9,876 bases of DNA from Rhodobacter sp. (lineage in GTDB: Bacteria > Pseudomonadota > Alphaproteobacteria > Rhodobacterales > Rhodobacteraceae): the NCBI GenBank assembly GCA_013824045.1, contig PNND01000495.1, positions 1 through 9,876 on the forward strand, read 5' to 3'. Shown piece by piece: positions 1 through 5,796 of this stretch. The notes beneath the pieces were generated by a model that was not told where the DNA came from, ran no database searches, and was given only the letters and a program-made list of their open reading frames with translations. The position numbers and the translations under genes were made by a program. Numbering within the stretch: position 1 is the first letter of the stretch; every line of letters begins with the position of its first letter.

Positions 1-2
1 TT

Positions 3-39
3 CCCCGGCGGCGGGCATCACTCGCTGCCGGGGCTTTTT
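3..39 (+). terminator. Rho-independent terminator
   Basis: An 11-bp GC-rich stem (3-13 with 23-33, one G-U pair) with a 9-nt loop is followed by a run of five T at 35-39. In the other direction there is no T-run, so it acts on rightward transcription. It should end a gene lying left of the window. Only 26 bases separate it from the first start codon at 66. Confidence 0.8.
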
Positions 40-65
40 CCACCGGATCAAAAGGATTAGACCAG

Positions 66-323
66 ATGGCGACCCTCTCCGAACTCAATGCCCACCTGTT
101 CGCCCAGCTTGACCGCCTCGATGTCGAGAACATGAGCGCAGAGCAGATCGAGGCCGAGGCAAAGCGCGCGGATGCCATCGTCGCTGTCGCTGATCGGATC
201 ACCGAGAACGCAAAGGTGCAGCTGCAAGCCGCCAAGCTTTTCGCTGAACACGGTCAGGGCGTCGTGACCTACCTGCCCAAGATTGGCAATGCCGCGCCGG
301 CCAAAGATCAGGCTGCACAATGA
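66..323 (+). CDS. Small helical phage protein, unknown function
   Basis: This 85-residue protein is predicted to be mostly helical and rich in Ala, Glu and Lys, with no membrane segment. Its middle (about residues 24-60) is a long amphipathic stretch, and it ends with a disordered Ala/Gln/Lys tail. Proteins of this look are, from memory, common beside HNH endonuclease genes in proteobacterial prophages, but no biochemical role is known to me. The start at 66 has a Shine-Dalgarno-like AAAGGA at 51-56. Its stop overlaps the next start by ATGA, so translation of the endonuclease is probably coupled to it. It is the first gene after the terminator at 3-39. Confidence 0.85.
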   Translation: MATLSELNAHLFAQLDRLDVENMSAEQIEAEAKRADAIVAVADRITENAKVQLQAAKLFAEHGQGVVTYLPKIGNAAPAKDQAAQ

Positions 324-1154
324 AGCGCGGCCGCATTCAATACATGCCGGAGGAACTGGCGTGGATTGAGGCCCGCAAGACGTGGCCGCGCACGCAACTC
401 CATAGCGCGTTCTGTTTCATGTTCGACCGGACAGACGTGACCGAGGATCACATCCGGGGCCTTTGCAAGCGCAAGGGCTGGTCTGCGGGGCCGGATGGTC
501 GCCGCCGCAATTCGGGCAAGTCACGCGTTTTCAGCCAAGACGAAGTGGCATGGCTGCGCGACAACGCCTCGCTGGCGATCAAGGAGACGGGCCCAGCGTT
601 CCGCGCCGCCTTTCCGGGCCGCGATATCACCGATGCGCAGGTGACGTCCTTCCGCAAGAACCACAAGCTTCGCACGGGCCGCACCGGGCAATTTGTCAAA
701 GGCCAGATCTCTCACAACGCGGGCAAAAAGGGCTTTTATGCCCCCGGTTCCGAAAAGGGATGGTTCAAGAAAGGCGGCGAACCGCCCAACACCAAGCACC
801 TTGGATACGAGCGAGTGAACAAAGACGGTTATGTCGAGATCAGCGTCGATGAGCCGAACCCGCACACAGGCTACGAGCGGCGGTTTGTGCACAAGCACCG
901 CTGGCTATGGGAAAAGGCGAACGGCCCTGTGCCGCAAGGATATGCGCTCAAGTGCCTCGACGGTGACCGGACCAACTGCGACCCGTCGAACTGGGAGGCG
1001 GTCAAGCGTGGAGTTCTGTCCAGGCTGAACGGTGGCCGGCACAAGAAACGCATGGCCTATGACGCAGCGCCCGGACGAACTGAAACCGACCGTGATGGCC
1101 ATCGCCAAGGTGCAGCAGGCCGTGCACGAGCTGCGGAAGCGGGGGCAGGCATGA
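320..1154 (+). CDS. HNH homing-type endonuclease, frameshifted near its 3' end
   Basis: Predicted DNA endonuclease of the HNH_3/homing type. Residues about 10-55 and 71-117 are two related DNA-binding-like modules, each with a (D/E)E(L/V)AW(I/L) start. A linker of Gly/Phe/Lys motifs (FVKGQ, 124 onward) follows. The nuclease core has VHKHRW with H191 and H193, then LDGDRTN with D214, D216 and N219, and N224. The frame that starts at 320 stays open into the next gene. After Pro251 (CCC at 1070-1072), however, the sensible continuation lies one base further on: from GAC at 1074 it reads DELKPTVMAIAK and ends at TGA 1152-1154. That tail is what I expect for this family, and it restores an ATGA overlap with the methyltransferase. 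The restored product would be 277 residues. The cause may be an extra C in the CCC run, a sequencing error, or programmed +1 slippage. Read without the shift, the frame is one 484-codon fusion, 320-1774. Confidence 0.8.
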
Positions 1155-1774
1155 CCCAGAACCGCAGCACGGCCGTCATGCAGCGCCGCGTTGAACCCCA
1201 TGACAGCTTGGATGATTTTCCGACCCCACCTTGGGCAACCCGCGCGCTTCTGCGCTACCTGTTTGGCCAGACAATGACCTCGCACAAGACAGCCCGCGAA
1301 CCGGCTGCCAATCGGGGCCACATGGTGCGGCCGCTGCAGGAATGGTTCGGCCATGTCGAGGCATCCGACATCTTCGACTATGGCGCGGGCTTTCCCCAGG
1401 CCGACTATCTCTTCGGCCCCGACCCAGCTCCTGTCGATTGGACCATCACCAACCCGCCCTTCCGACTGGCCCGCCCGTTCATCGAGCGCGCGCTGATGAC
1501 CAGCAATGAGGGAGTCGCGGTGATCGTGCGCAGTGCATTCCTAGAAGGCGTGGGCCGATACCAAAGCCTCTTTGCCCACCACCCGCCGAGCCTGATCCTC
1601 CAGTTCACCGAGCGGGTCGTGATGCACAAGGGAAAGCTGTCCCCAAGAGGCAGCACCGCGACCGCGTATTGCTGGCTGGTGTGGCAGCGGGACGCCAAGG
1701 GCACCGAGTTCAACTGGATCAGACCGTGCCGCAAAGCCCTTGAACGCAGCTCAGATTACGAAGTTAAAGCATGA
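1151..1774 (+). CDS. Phage-type adenine-N6 DNA methyltransferase
   Basis: Predicted SAM-dependent methyltransferase of 208 residues that would methylate adenine in DNA, probably to protect element DNA from restriction or to alter regulation. Visible motifs are FPTPPW at 23-28 (motif X-like start), EPAANRGHM at 50-58 (motif I, SAM binding), DIFDYG at 73-78, and NPPF at 101-104 (motif IV, catalytic). A later conserved block runs about 121-158 (RSAFLEGVGRY through the STATAYCWLVW region). The length fits solo phage enzymes of this type. ATG 1151 overlaps the shifted stop of the endonuclease gene (ATGA). In the raw sequence it is also in frame with the endonuclease start, which creates an apparent fusion; the joining residues are Gly/Arg/Ala-rich and unlike either domain. 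No cognate restriction nuclease is seen, so it looks like an orphan methylase. Target sequence is unknown. Confidence 0.85.
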   Translation: MTQNRSTAVMQRRVEPHDSLDDFPTPPWATRALLRYLFGQTMTSHKTAREPAANRGHMVRPLQEWFGHVEASDIFDYGAGFPQADYLFGPDPAPVDWTITNPPFRLARPFIERALMTSNEGVAVIVRSAFLEGVGRYQSLFAHHPPSLILQFTERVVMHKGKLSPRGSTATAYCWLVWQRDAKGTEFNWIRPCRKALERSSDYEVKA

Positions 1775-1956
1775 CCACCGCCACCCCCACCGAGATCCTC
1801 GCGACCTATGACCAGCACTGCCGCGCCGCACGCAAGACCACGCCGGGCGGCATCCTGCTGCGCCCCGATCTTGTCGGCATCTGGAAGCGTGTCGCGGGCA
1901 TCCATGACACGACGCCGGAGCATGTCCGCGAAGTCGTGGAGGCGCGGCATGGGTGA
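1771..1956 (+). CDS. Hypothetical small phage protein
   Basis: A 61-residue soluble protein with no motif I recognise. It has a helical N-terminal part (EILATYDQHCRAA), a basic middle, and a C-terminal segment (TTPEHVREVVEARHG) that could form a short helix. The start overlaps the methyltransferase stop by ATGA, and its stop lies inside the next gene (8-base overlap). That packing is the main reason to accept it as real. Confidence 0.7.
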   Translation: MTTATPTEILATYDQHCRAARKTTPGGILLRPDLVGIWKRVAGIHDTTPEHVREVVEARHG

Positions 1957-2212
1957 CACATCACTCCGCTTTGTGCCGTCTGACTATCCGGGTGGGCGAA
2001 TCCTTCTGATGTGCGGTCAGGTGCAGGCAGGCGCGGTTTTCCCGCCCGCTGGCAGCGAACCGGGCAAGCACCCTTGGGTTTGGCGCTTTTGGATCGGCGG
2101 CATCACCGGAACCAAAGAAGGGCGGGCCAGCACAGAACAGGCGGCGAAGAATGTGCTGCTGTCGGTTCTCCGGGATTGGATACGGCTGGCAGGGTTGCAG
2201 GTGATCGAATGA
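1949..2212 (+). CDS. Hypothetical phage protein
   Basis: An 87-residue protein of unknown function. The open frame extends left to 1808, but that would lie deep within the previous gene. ATG 1949 is preceded by GGAGG at 1938-1942 and gives the same short overlap as the neighbours, so I chose it. The middle is Trp/Gly-rich (HPWVWRFWIGG) and the C-terminal third is a helix (AAKNVLLSVLRDWIRLAG). The layout looks like a small beta sheet plus one helix. It overlaps the following start by ATGA. Confidence 0.72.
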   Translation: MGDTSLRFVPSDYPGGRILLMCGQVQAGAVFPPAGSEPGKHPWVWRFWIGGITGTKEGRASTEQAAKNVLLSVLRDWIRLAGLQVIE

Positions 2213-2418
2213 GCAATAGTCCAGACAAGGTTTTCACGCGGCACACGACGGATGGAAAACGGCGATGCGATGCGCGGAACAGAATTGAGAACTTGCTTAC
2301 GCTTGCAGCTGCCAATCGCCCAACGATGGGAAAGGCAAGCTCATCGTTGCCACATCTGATCGAGGCCCGCGATCTTCTTGCTGGGTTGATCGCCGAAATA
2401 GAGGAAACCGGCTCATGA
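2209..2418 (+). CDS. Hypothetical small phage protein
   Basis: A 69-residue protein, basic in its first third (TRHTTDGKRRCDARNR) and helical at its C-terminus (LIEARDLLAGLIAEIEE). It could bind nucleic acid or a partner, but nothing is recognisable. A longer open frame from 2011 exists; ATG 2209 is preferred because it forms the ATGA overlap used throughout this gene series. Its own stop overlaps the next start in the same way. Confidence 0.68.
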   Translation: MSNSPDKVFTRHTTDGKRRCDARNRIENLLTLAAANRPTMGKASSSLPHLIEARDLLAGLIAEIEETGS

Positions 2419-2552
2419 CCCCCATCGCCGTCCTCCACCGCATCCGTCGCACCGCACGCGCAGAACGTGTCTGGCCTTCCGGGTGGTGGCTCATTCCTGC
2501 GGCGATCGCTGGGGCGGTGGCATGGGCGGTGATCATCTGGGCGGTACTGTGA
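2415..2552 (+). CDS. 45-residue single-pass membrane protein
   Basis: A microprotein with a strongly basic N-terminus (HRIRRTARAER) and one hydrophobic segment from about residue 23 to the C-terminus (WWLIPAAIAGAVAWAVIIW). By the positive-inside rule the N-terminus should be cytoplasmic and the protein anchored by its tail. It sits exactly between its neighbours: ATGA overlap upstream, TGATG stop-start downstream. That spacing and the clear membrane segment support a real gene despite the small size. Function is unknown; a membrane-active phage accessory role is possible but not shown. Confidence 0.65.
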   Translation: MTPIAVLHRIRRTARAERVWPSGWWLIPAAIAGAVAWAVIIWAVL

Positions 2553-2791
2553 TGCCGGACTTCACCCTTCACGGGAACAACGAGCGCTGCCCGGCCTGCG
2601 AGCTGCGGCAGGAGGCTGTCGATACAGCGATGATCCTGCGCCACCCGATCCAATGCCAGGTCTGCAACGGCTCCGGCCTGTTGCCCTTGCCCACGGCTGA
2701 GATCGTCCGGCGCACCTGCGAGGAAGCCCGCAGGATCCACTGGCCCCAGTTTGAGGCGCGGATCGCCGCGCAGAACGGAGAGAGAGCATGA
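2552..2791 (+). CDS. Small zinc-ribbon-like protein
   Basis: A 79-residue protein with two cysteine pairs, C13-PA-C16 and C35-QV-C38, the second within CQVCNGSG, which resembles a DnaJ-type CxxCxGxG knuckle. Together they could hold one zinc ion. A helical C-terminus follows (about 48-78, with TAEIVRRTCEEARRIHW). It could bind nucleic acid or a protein partner. The start ATG 2552 shares its A with the preceding TGA; the frame is open leftward to 2483, but a start there would overlap the membrane protein gene. Overlaps the next gene by ATGA. Unknown role. Confidence 0.75.
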   Translation: MPDFTLHGNNERCPACELRQEAVDTAMILRHPIQCQVCNGSGLLPLPTAEIVRRTCEEARRIHWPQFEARIAAQNGERA

Positions 2792-3210
2792 TTGAGAAAT
2801 CTGTTGGCTGGTTCTTTGCAGCTTGGGAAGACAGCGAATCTTGGGATGGGCCACACGCATCGCGCGAAGCGGCCATCTCTGCAGGCCGCGCGTGCTATGG
2901 CGAAGAGGATGGCTTCTGTGTCTGCGAGGCATTCAACGGGCCGCTTGATCTTAACGAATACGCCCGTTGGCACGACTTCCTTGAGCGGGCCGAGGAAGCG
3001 GTGATCGAGAGCGACCGCATCAACACCGAGTATGAGGAAGGTCCGTTCTTCGATGTGACGCCGGAGCAGGCGCAGGATCTCGAAACGCACCTGCGCCACG
3101 CGGTCACAATCTGGCAAGAGAAGCACGGCCTTCAGTTTGTCTGCCGGACCTTTTCTGACATGCGCAACATGGAGCACGTGCCCGCGGCGAAGGCGGAGGT
3201 CATCCAGTGA
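2788..3210 (+). CDS. Acidic phage protein of unknown function
   Basis: A 140-residue protein with about 29 Asp/Glu against 11 Lys/Arg, so strongly acidic, with many aromatic residues (WFFAAWEDSESW near the start). No membrane segment and no catalytic motif I know. The centre (about 58-75, ARWHDFLERAEEAVIE) and the region about 88-110 look helical. Strongly acidic small phage proteins sometimes act as DNA mimics or inhibitors of host proteins, but charge alone does not show that. The start has a purine-rich GGAGAGAGA just upstream and overlaps the previous stop by ATGA; its stop overlaps the next start by GTGA. Confidence 0.8.
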   Translation: MIEKSVGWFFAAWEDSESWDGPHASREAAISAGRACYGEEDGFCVCEAFNGPLDLNEYARWHDFLERAEEAVIESDRINTEYEEGPFFDVTPEQAQDLETHLRHAVTIWQEKHGLQFVCRTFSDMRNMEHVPAAKAEVIQ

Positions 3211-3548
3211 CCAATCTGATCGACCGGGCGGCGGTGCTGTCAGCGGTCCAATCCGCATTTCCCAAAACTCTGGACTACACGCAAAAGACCCTGCTGGATG
3301 CTGCACTTAATGCTGTCAGATCGGTGCCGGAAGCCGCCGCCCTTCCGTTCGCCGATGACGCGGTGGGGGCGCTGGACGTTGCCGCGAAAGCCCTGTGGCG
3401 CGCGGCAGAGATTGAGGCTGCGCGGAAGTGGGATGAGCATGAGGCGACAGACTTGGCGTTTTCAGATCTTCGGCAATCTACGCGAGATAGTCTGACGCGC
3501 ACAGTTGCCCTTGCCATCCTCCGCGCGCTGGAAGGGGGTGAGGGATGA
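3207..3548 (+). CDS. Hypothetical helical phage protein, GTG start
   Basis: A 113-residue, Ala-rich, mostly helical protein without recognisable domain. Its start is GTG at 3207, supported by a strong GGAGG at 3195-3199 seven bases upstream and by the GTGA overlap with the previous stop. The second half (DVAAKALWRAAEIEAARKW, then LRQSTRDSLTRTVALAILRAL) looks like two amphipathic helices. Similar helical proteins of this size are common as unassigned genes in alphaproteobacterial phages. Overlaps the next start by ATGA. Confidence 0.75.
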   Translation: MTNLIDRAAVLSAVQSAFPKTLDYTQKTLLDAALNAVRSVPEAAALPFADDAVGALDVAAKALWRAAEIEAARKWDEHEATDLAFSDLRQSTRDSLTRTVALAILRALEGGEG

Positions 3549-3721
3549 ACACAGACAAAGACGGATATCAAATCGTTCCGCCGCTTTCAGACCCGCCGAA
3601 AGGATACATCTGCGGCCAATGTGGGATGCGATTTGAAAACGGCAAGGCATACGGTTTCGTATGCGGGAATCTGCGCTGCCCGATGGGTCTTGGTCCGATT
3701 ACCAGCGTGGTGCAGCCATGA
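3545..3721 (+). CDS. 58-residue zinc-ribbon protein
   Basis: A small protein with C23-GQ-C26 and C40-GNLR-C45, a four-cysteine zinc-ribbon spacing with a short beta-hairpin-like insert between the pairs. The first 20 residues are polar and Pro-rich. It probably binds one zinc and may contact nucleic acid or a protein. ATG 3545 overlaps the previous stop by ATGA and follows a purine-rich run (GAAGGGGGTGAGGG); the stop overlaps the next start by ATGA. Too short for many gene-length cut-offs. No known function. Confidence 0.7.
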   Translation: MNTDKDGYQIVPPLSDPPKGYICGQCGMRFENGKAYGFVCGNLRCPMGLGPITSVVQP

Positions 3722-3810
3722 CCTACGCTCTGGCCTTCATCGGTGGCCTGTTGGTTGGCCTCGCGTTCGCAGCGGGCCTGTGGGTGGCGTGTGCAATTGT
3801 GAGGGGGTGA
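3718..3810 (+). CDS. 30-residue membrane microprotein
   Basis: Almost entirely one hydrophobic segment: residues 3-27 (ALAFIGGLLVGLAFAAGLWV and on), with glycines spaced in a way that suits helix packing, ending in Val-Arg-Gly. It starts with ATG overlapping the previous stop (ATGA) and ends four bases before the next ATG. The exact fit between neighbours is the evidence for coding. The role is unknown; a small transmembrane helper or modulator is an inference only. Confidence 0.55.
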   Translation: MTYALAFIGGLLVGLAFAAGLWVACAIVRG

Positions 3811-3814
3811 GAGG

Positions 3815-4045
3815 ATGGCAACAATAACCGTCGAGCTGAACGAAGATGATATTCGCGCCGCCTGCATGGCATGGGCGGTGACGCGCATCCTGAACGAAGG
3901 CCGCGCCGTTGGCTGCGATCTGACTGTGACAGTGTGCAATGGCAAGCCGACCGGCACCATAAACAAGGTGACGGTCGATGTGGAAACTGAGCGCATGCAG
4001 AATGCGCTCCCCCATTACATTGCTGCGCGCGAAACCACGCCATGA
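3815..4045 (+). CDS. Hypothetical small phage protein
   Basis: A 76-residue soluble protein. A short beta strand (TITVEL), a helix (DDIRAACMAWAVTRILN), two beta strands (DLTVTVC, TINKVTVDV) and a last helix suggest a small alpha/beta fold. I do not recognise the family. The start follows a GGGGGTGAGAGG purine run, and there is a 4-base gap from the previous gene, the only gap in the series. Overlaps the following gene by ATGA. Confidence 0.75.
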   Translation: MATITVELNEDDIRAACMAWAVTRILNEGRAVGCDLTVTVCNGKPTGTINKVTVDVETERMQNALPHYIAARETTP

Positions 4046-4170
4046 CCAGTGCGCTGATCTTGAACCACATTCGTGCTATCTGGGCGCATCGTGCGCCGCT
4101 GCGGTGGAAAGCAGCGATGATCGCTATTCTGGCTTTGGCTTGGTTAGCGGTGGAGGCCCGCGATGGCTGA
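4042..4170 (+). CDS. 42-residue single-pass membrane protein
   Basis: A microprotein with a basic N-terminal half (HIRAIWAHRAPLRWK) and a hydrophobic segment at about 24-37 (AAMIAILALAWLAV), then EARDG. The charge pattern predicts a cytoplasmic N-terminus. Start overlaps the previous stop (ATGA), and its stop lies 8 bases inside the next gene. It resembles the protein at 2415-2552 in layout (basic start, one membrane helix near the end), though not clearly in sequence. Function unknown. Confidence 0.58.
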   Translation: MTSALILNHIRAIWAHRAPLRWKAAMIAILALAWLAVEARDG

Positions 4171-4492
4171 CACTCCCGACATCGTCGCCGAGATCAAATC
4201 CCGCGTGGATCCCGCCCGGTTCGACTTCACCCGCGCTGAGGGACGCCGGGACTTCGATAACGCCCTGCGCGCCGAGCTGAAGAAGATTAGGGACAGCAGC
4301 CTGCGCGCCCATGCCGGCGAAATGCTCAAGCACTGGCGGCTGGATCTGTTCGGCCAGAACGCGCCGATGTGGGAATGGCAGAAGCCCGGCGTCATCGCGC
4401 GGCTTGAGGCGATCGAGGCCTTTCTGGGCCTGAAACCTCGGCCGCAACAGACCGAGATCAAGAGCCTGAGACCGAGGGGGCAGAATGGGTAA
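4163..4492 (+). CDS. Hypothetical phage protein, weak primase-tail-like look
   Basis: A 109-residue, charged, helical protein. The central part (about 20-65: FDFTRAEGRRDFDNALRAEL, then KKIRDSSLRAHAGEMLKHWR) has the helical spacing seen in the C-terminal region of bacterial DnaG primases, which contacts the replicative helicase. The resemblance is weak and from memory, and no Toprim or zinc motif is present, so it is not a primase itself. The C-terminal tail is basic and disordered. Start ATG 4163 overlaps the previous gene by 8 bases; the next gene starts 8 bases before its stop. Alternatively it is simply an unassigned phage protein. Confidence 0.75.
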   Translation: MADTPDIVAEIKSRVDPARFDFTRAEGRRDFDNALRAELKKIRDSSLRAHAGEMLKHWRLDLFGQNAPMWEWQKPGVIARLEAIEAFLGLKPRPQQTEIKSLRPRGQNG

Positions 4493-4727
4493 GATTCAGC
4501 CGATCGACACGGCCGCGCCCCGCAAGCGCCGCCCGACCACCTTCACACAGGCCGAGATCACTAGGGCCATCAAGGCGGCTAAGGCAGCCGGAATGACCGT
4601 GACCCGTTGCGAGATCGGCGCAGACGGGTCTATCGTCCTGACCGACGCACCAGCTGCGCCGCCGCAGGACGATGCACTCGCCATATGGAAGGCAAAACGT
4701 GAGGGTCGAGTTGAAGGGCGTTCATAA
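4485..4727 (+). CDS. Small basic protein upstream of integrase, possible excisionase-like
   Basis: An 80-residue protein. A basic N-terminal patch (RKRRPTTFTQ) leads into a helix (AEITRAIKAAKAAGM), then a beta pair (TVTRCEIGADGSIVLTD) and a Pro/Ala-rich linker. I recall similar short genes just upstream of tyrosine integrases in many alphaproteobacterial elements. Position, basic charge and size would suit a recombination directionality factor or DNA-binding helper, but a classic excisionase winged helix is not evident. GAGGGGG precedes the start by a few bases. Its end overlaps the integrase by 29 bases with the chosen integrase start (56 with the upstream ATG). Confidence 0.75.
   Translation: MGKIQPIDTAAPRKRRPTTFTQAEITRAIKAAKAAGMTVTRCEIGADGSIVLTDAPAAPPQDDALAIWKAKREGRVEGRS
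4687..4692 (+). promoter_or_regulatory. Ribosome binding site that decides the integrase start
   Basis: GGAAGG lies six bases before GTG 4699. The alternative ATG at 4672 has only a poor, too-close AGGA before it. Translation from GTG 4699 begins (M)RVELKGVHKV, which fits how I remember related integrases beginning. Confidence 0.6.
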
Positions 4728-5796
4728 GGTCCAGCGCCGCCTTGCCAACGGCGAGACCAGGACGCACTTTTACGCGTGGCGCGGTGGCCCAAAGATCGAG
4801 GCCGAACCGGACACGCCAGAGTTCATCGCTGCATTTCAGGCGCTGACCGCTGGCCGCGATCGACCCACGCACCATGACGGCACCCTGCAATTTTTGATCA
4901 CCGCCTATCAGAAAACCCCGGCGTTCAAGGATCTGGCACCGGCCACGCGCAAGGGATACATCCACCGCATCAAGCGCATCGAGGCCGAGTTCGGCGACCT
5001 GCCGATCCGCGCTTTGGAGAACCCTGATGTGCGGGCGGAGTTTCTGGACTGGCGCGACAAGCTGGCCGACAGCTCCGGAAAGCGCGAGGCAGATTACAGC
5101 CTCGCCGTGCTGGCCCGCATCCTGTCATGGGCGCACGATCGGCGCACCATCCGCGAGAATCATCTGACACGCCCAGGGCGGCTGCACAGCGCGACCCGGC
5201 TGGACATCATATGGTCCGACACCGAGATCGCCGCCTTCTGCGCCGTGGCACCTGCGCACGTGGCCTTGCCGTTCCGCCTGGCGATCGCCACCGGCCAGCG
5301 CGAAGGAGACATCCTGCGACTGACATGGGCAGCCTATGACGGGCAGGTGATCAGACTGCGCCAGGGCAAGACCGGCAAATGGTTGACCGTGCCGCTCACG
5401 GCCGATGCGCGCGCGATGCTTGACGCGGCCAAGGCCAAGCGCCACGGCACGGTGATCTGCGAGAACAGCCGAGGCCGCCCTTGGACGATCGACGGATTCA
5501 AAACCAGCTTCGGCAAGGCAAAGATCGAGGCGGGAATTCAGAACCGCACCTTCCACGACACGCGGGGAACTGCGGTCGTGAATCTCGCACTGGCGCAATG
5601 CACCGTGGCCGAGATCTGCAGCATCACGGGCCACAGCCTGCGCGATGCGGAAAACATCCTGTCAAAGCACTATCTGGCCGCCGATCGACGGCTGGCGGAA
5701 TCGGCCATCCAGAAGCTCGAAAAGCACCAAACGGGAACGCGTGCTGTAAACGGACCTGTAAACGGGTTTGCTGGCGATGCCGACAATTCTTCCTAA
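4699..5796 (+). CDS. int: Tyrosine recombinase, site-specific integrase
   Basis: Catalyses integration and excision of the element by strand exchange at the tRNA attachment site. With the GTG start it has 365 residues: an N-terminal arm-binding-like part (1-55), a core-binding SAM-like domain (about 62-157) and a catalytic domain (about 170-345). All catalytic residues are visible: R201 (GQREGD), K224 (GKTGK hairpin), H286 and R289 (FHDTR), H312 (TGH) and nucleophile Y325 (KHYLA). It should be active. The frame also permits ATG 4672 (374 residues), but the better ribosome site favours 4699. It is the last gene of the overlapping series and so is probably cotranscribed with the early genes. 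Its stop is 15 bp from the tRNA 3' end, with no terminator between. The last residues (after about 335) are a polar tail whose DNA carries a 10-bp direct repeat. Confidence 0.95.
   Translation: MRVELKGVHKVQRRLANGETRTHFYAWRGGPKIEAEPDTPEFIAAFQALTAGRDRPTHHDGTLQFLITAYQKTPAFKDLAPATRKGYIHRIKRIEAEFGDLPIRALENPDVRAEFLDWRDKLADSSGKREADYSLAVLARILSWAHDRRTIRENHLTRPGRLHSATRLDIIWSDTEIAAFCAVAPAHVALPFRLAIATGQREGDILRLTWAAYDGQVIRLRQGKTGKWLTVPLTADARAMLDAAKAKRHGTVICENSRGRPWTIDGFKTSFGKAKIEAGIQNRTFHDTRGTAVVNLALAQCTVAEICSITGHSLRDAENILSKHYLAADRRLAESAIQKLEKHQTGTRAVNGPVNGFAGDADNSS
5744..5765. repeat. Two 10-bp direct repeats next to the attachment site
   Basis: CTGTAAACGG occurs at 5744-5753 and again at 5756-5765, start-to-start 12 bp. 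A shorter AAACGG lies at 5729-5734. They fall within the integrase C-terminal codons and 47-68 bp from the tRNA 3' end. The placement is that of arm-type integrase or excisionase binding sites, but this is inferred from position only. Confidence 0.45.

Noticed and set aside
320..1774. A natural HNH-methyltransferase fusion protein
   Set aside because: The linker is nonsense-like. A one-base shift restores both a sensible endonuclease tail and an ATGA junction. Kept only as an alternative if programmed slippage is shown.
2297..3306. Minus-strand frames of 211 and 245 codons across the small phage genes
   Set aside because: They cover genes on the plus strand that have ribosome sites and stop-start overlaps; products show no domain.
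5125..5634. 169-codon minus-strand frame inside the integrase gene
   Set aside because: Antisense to the catalytic domain, whose residues are all intact on the plus strand.
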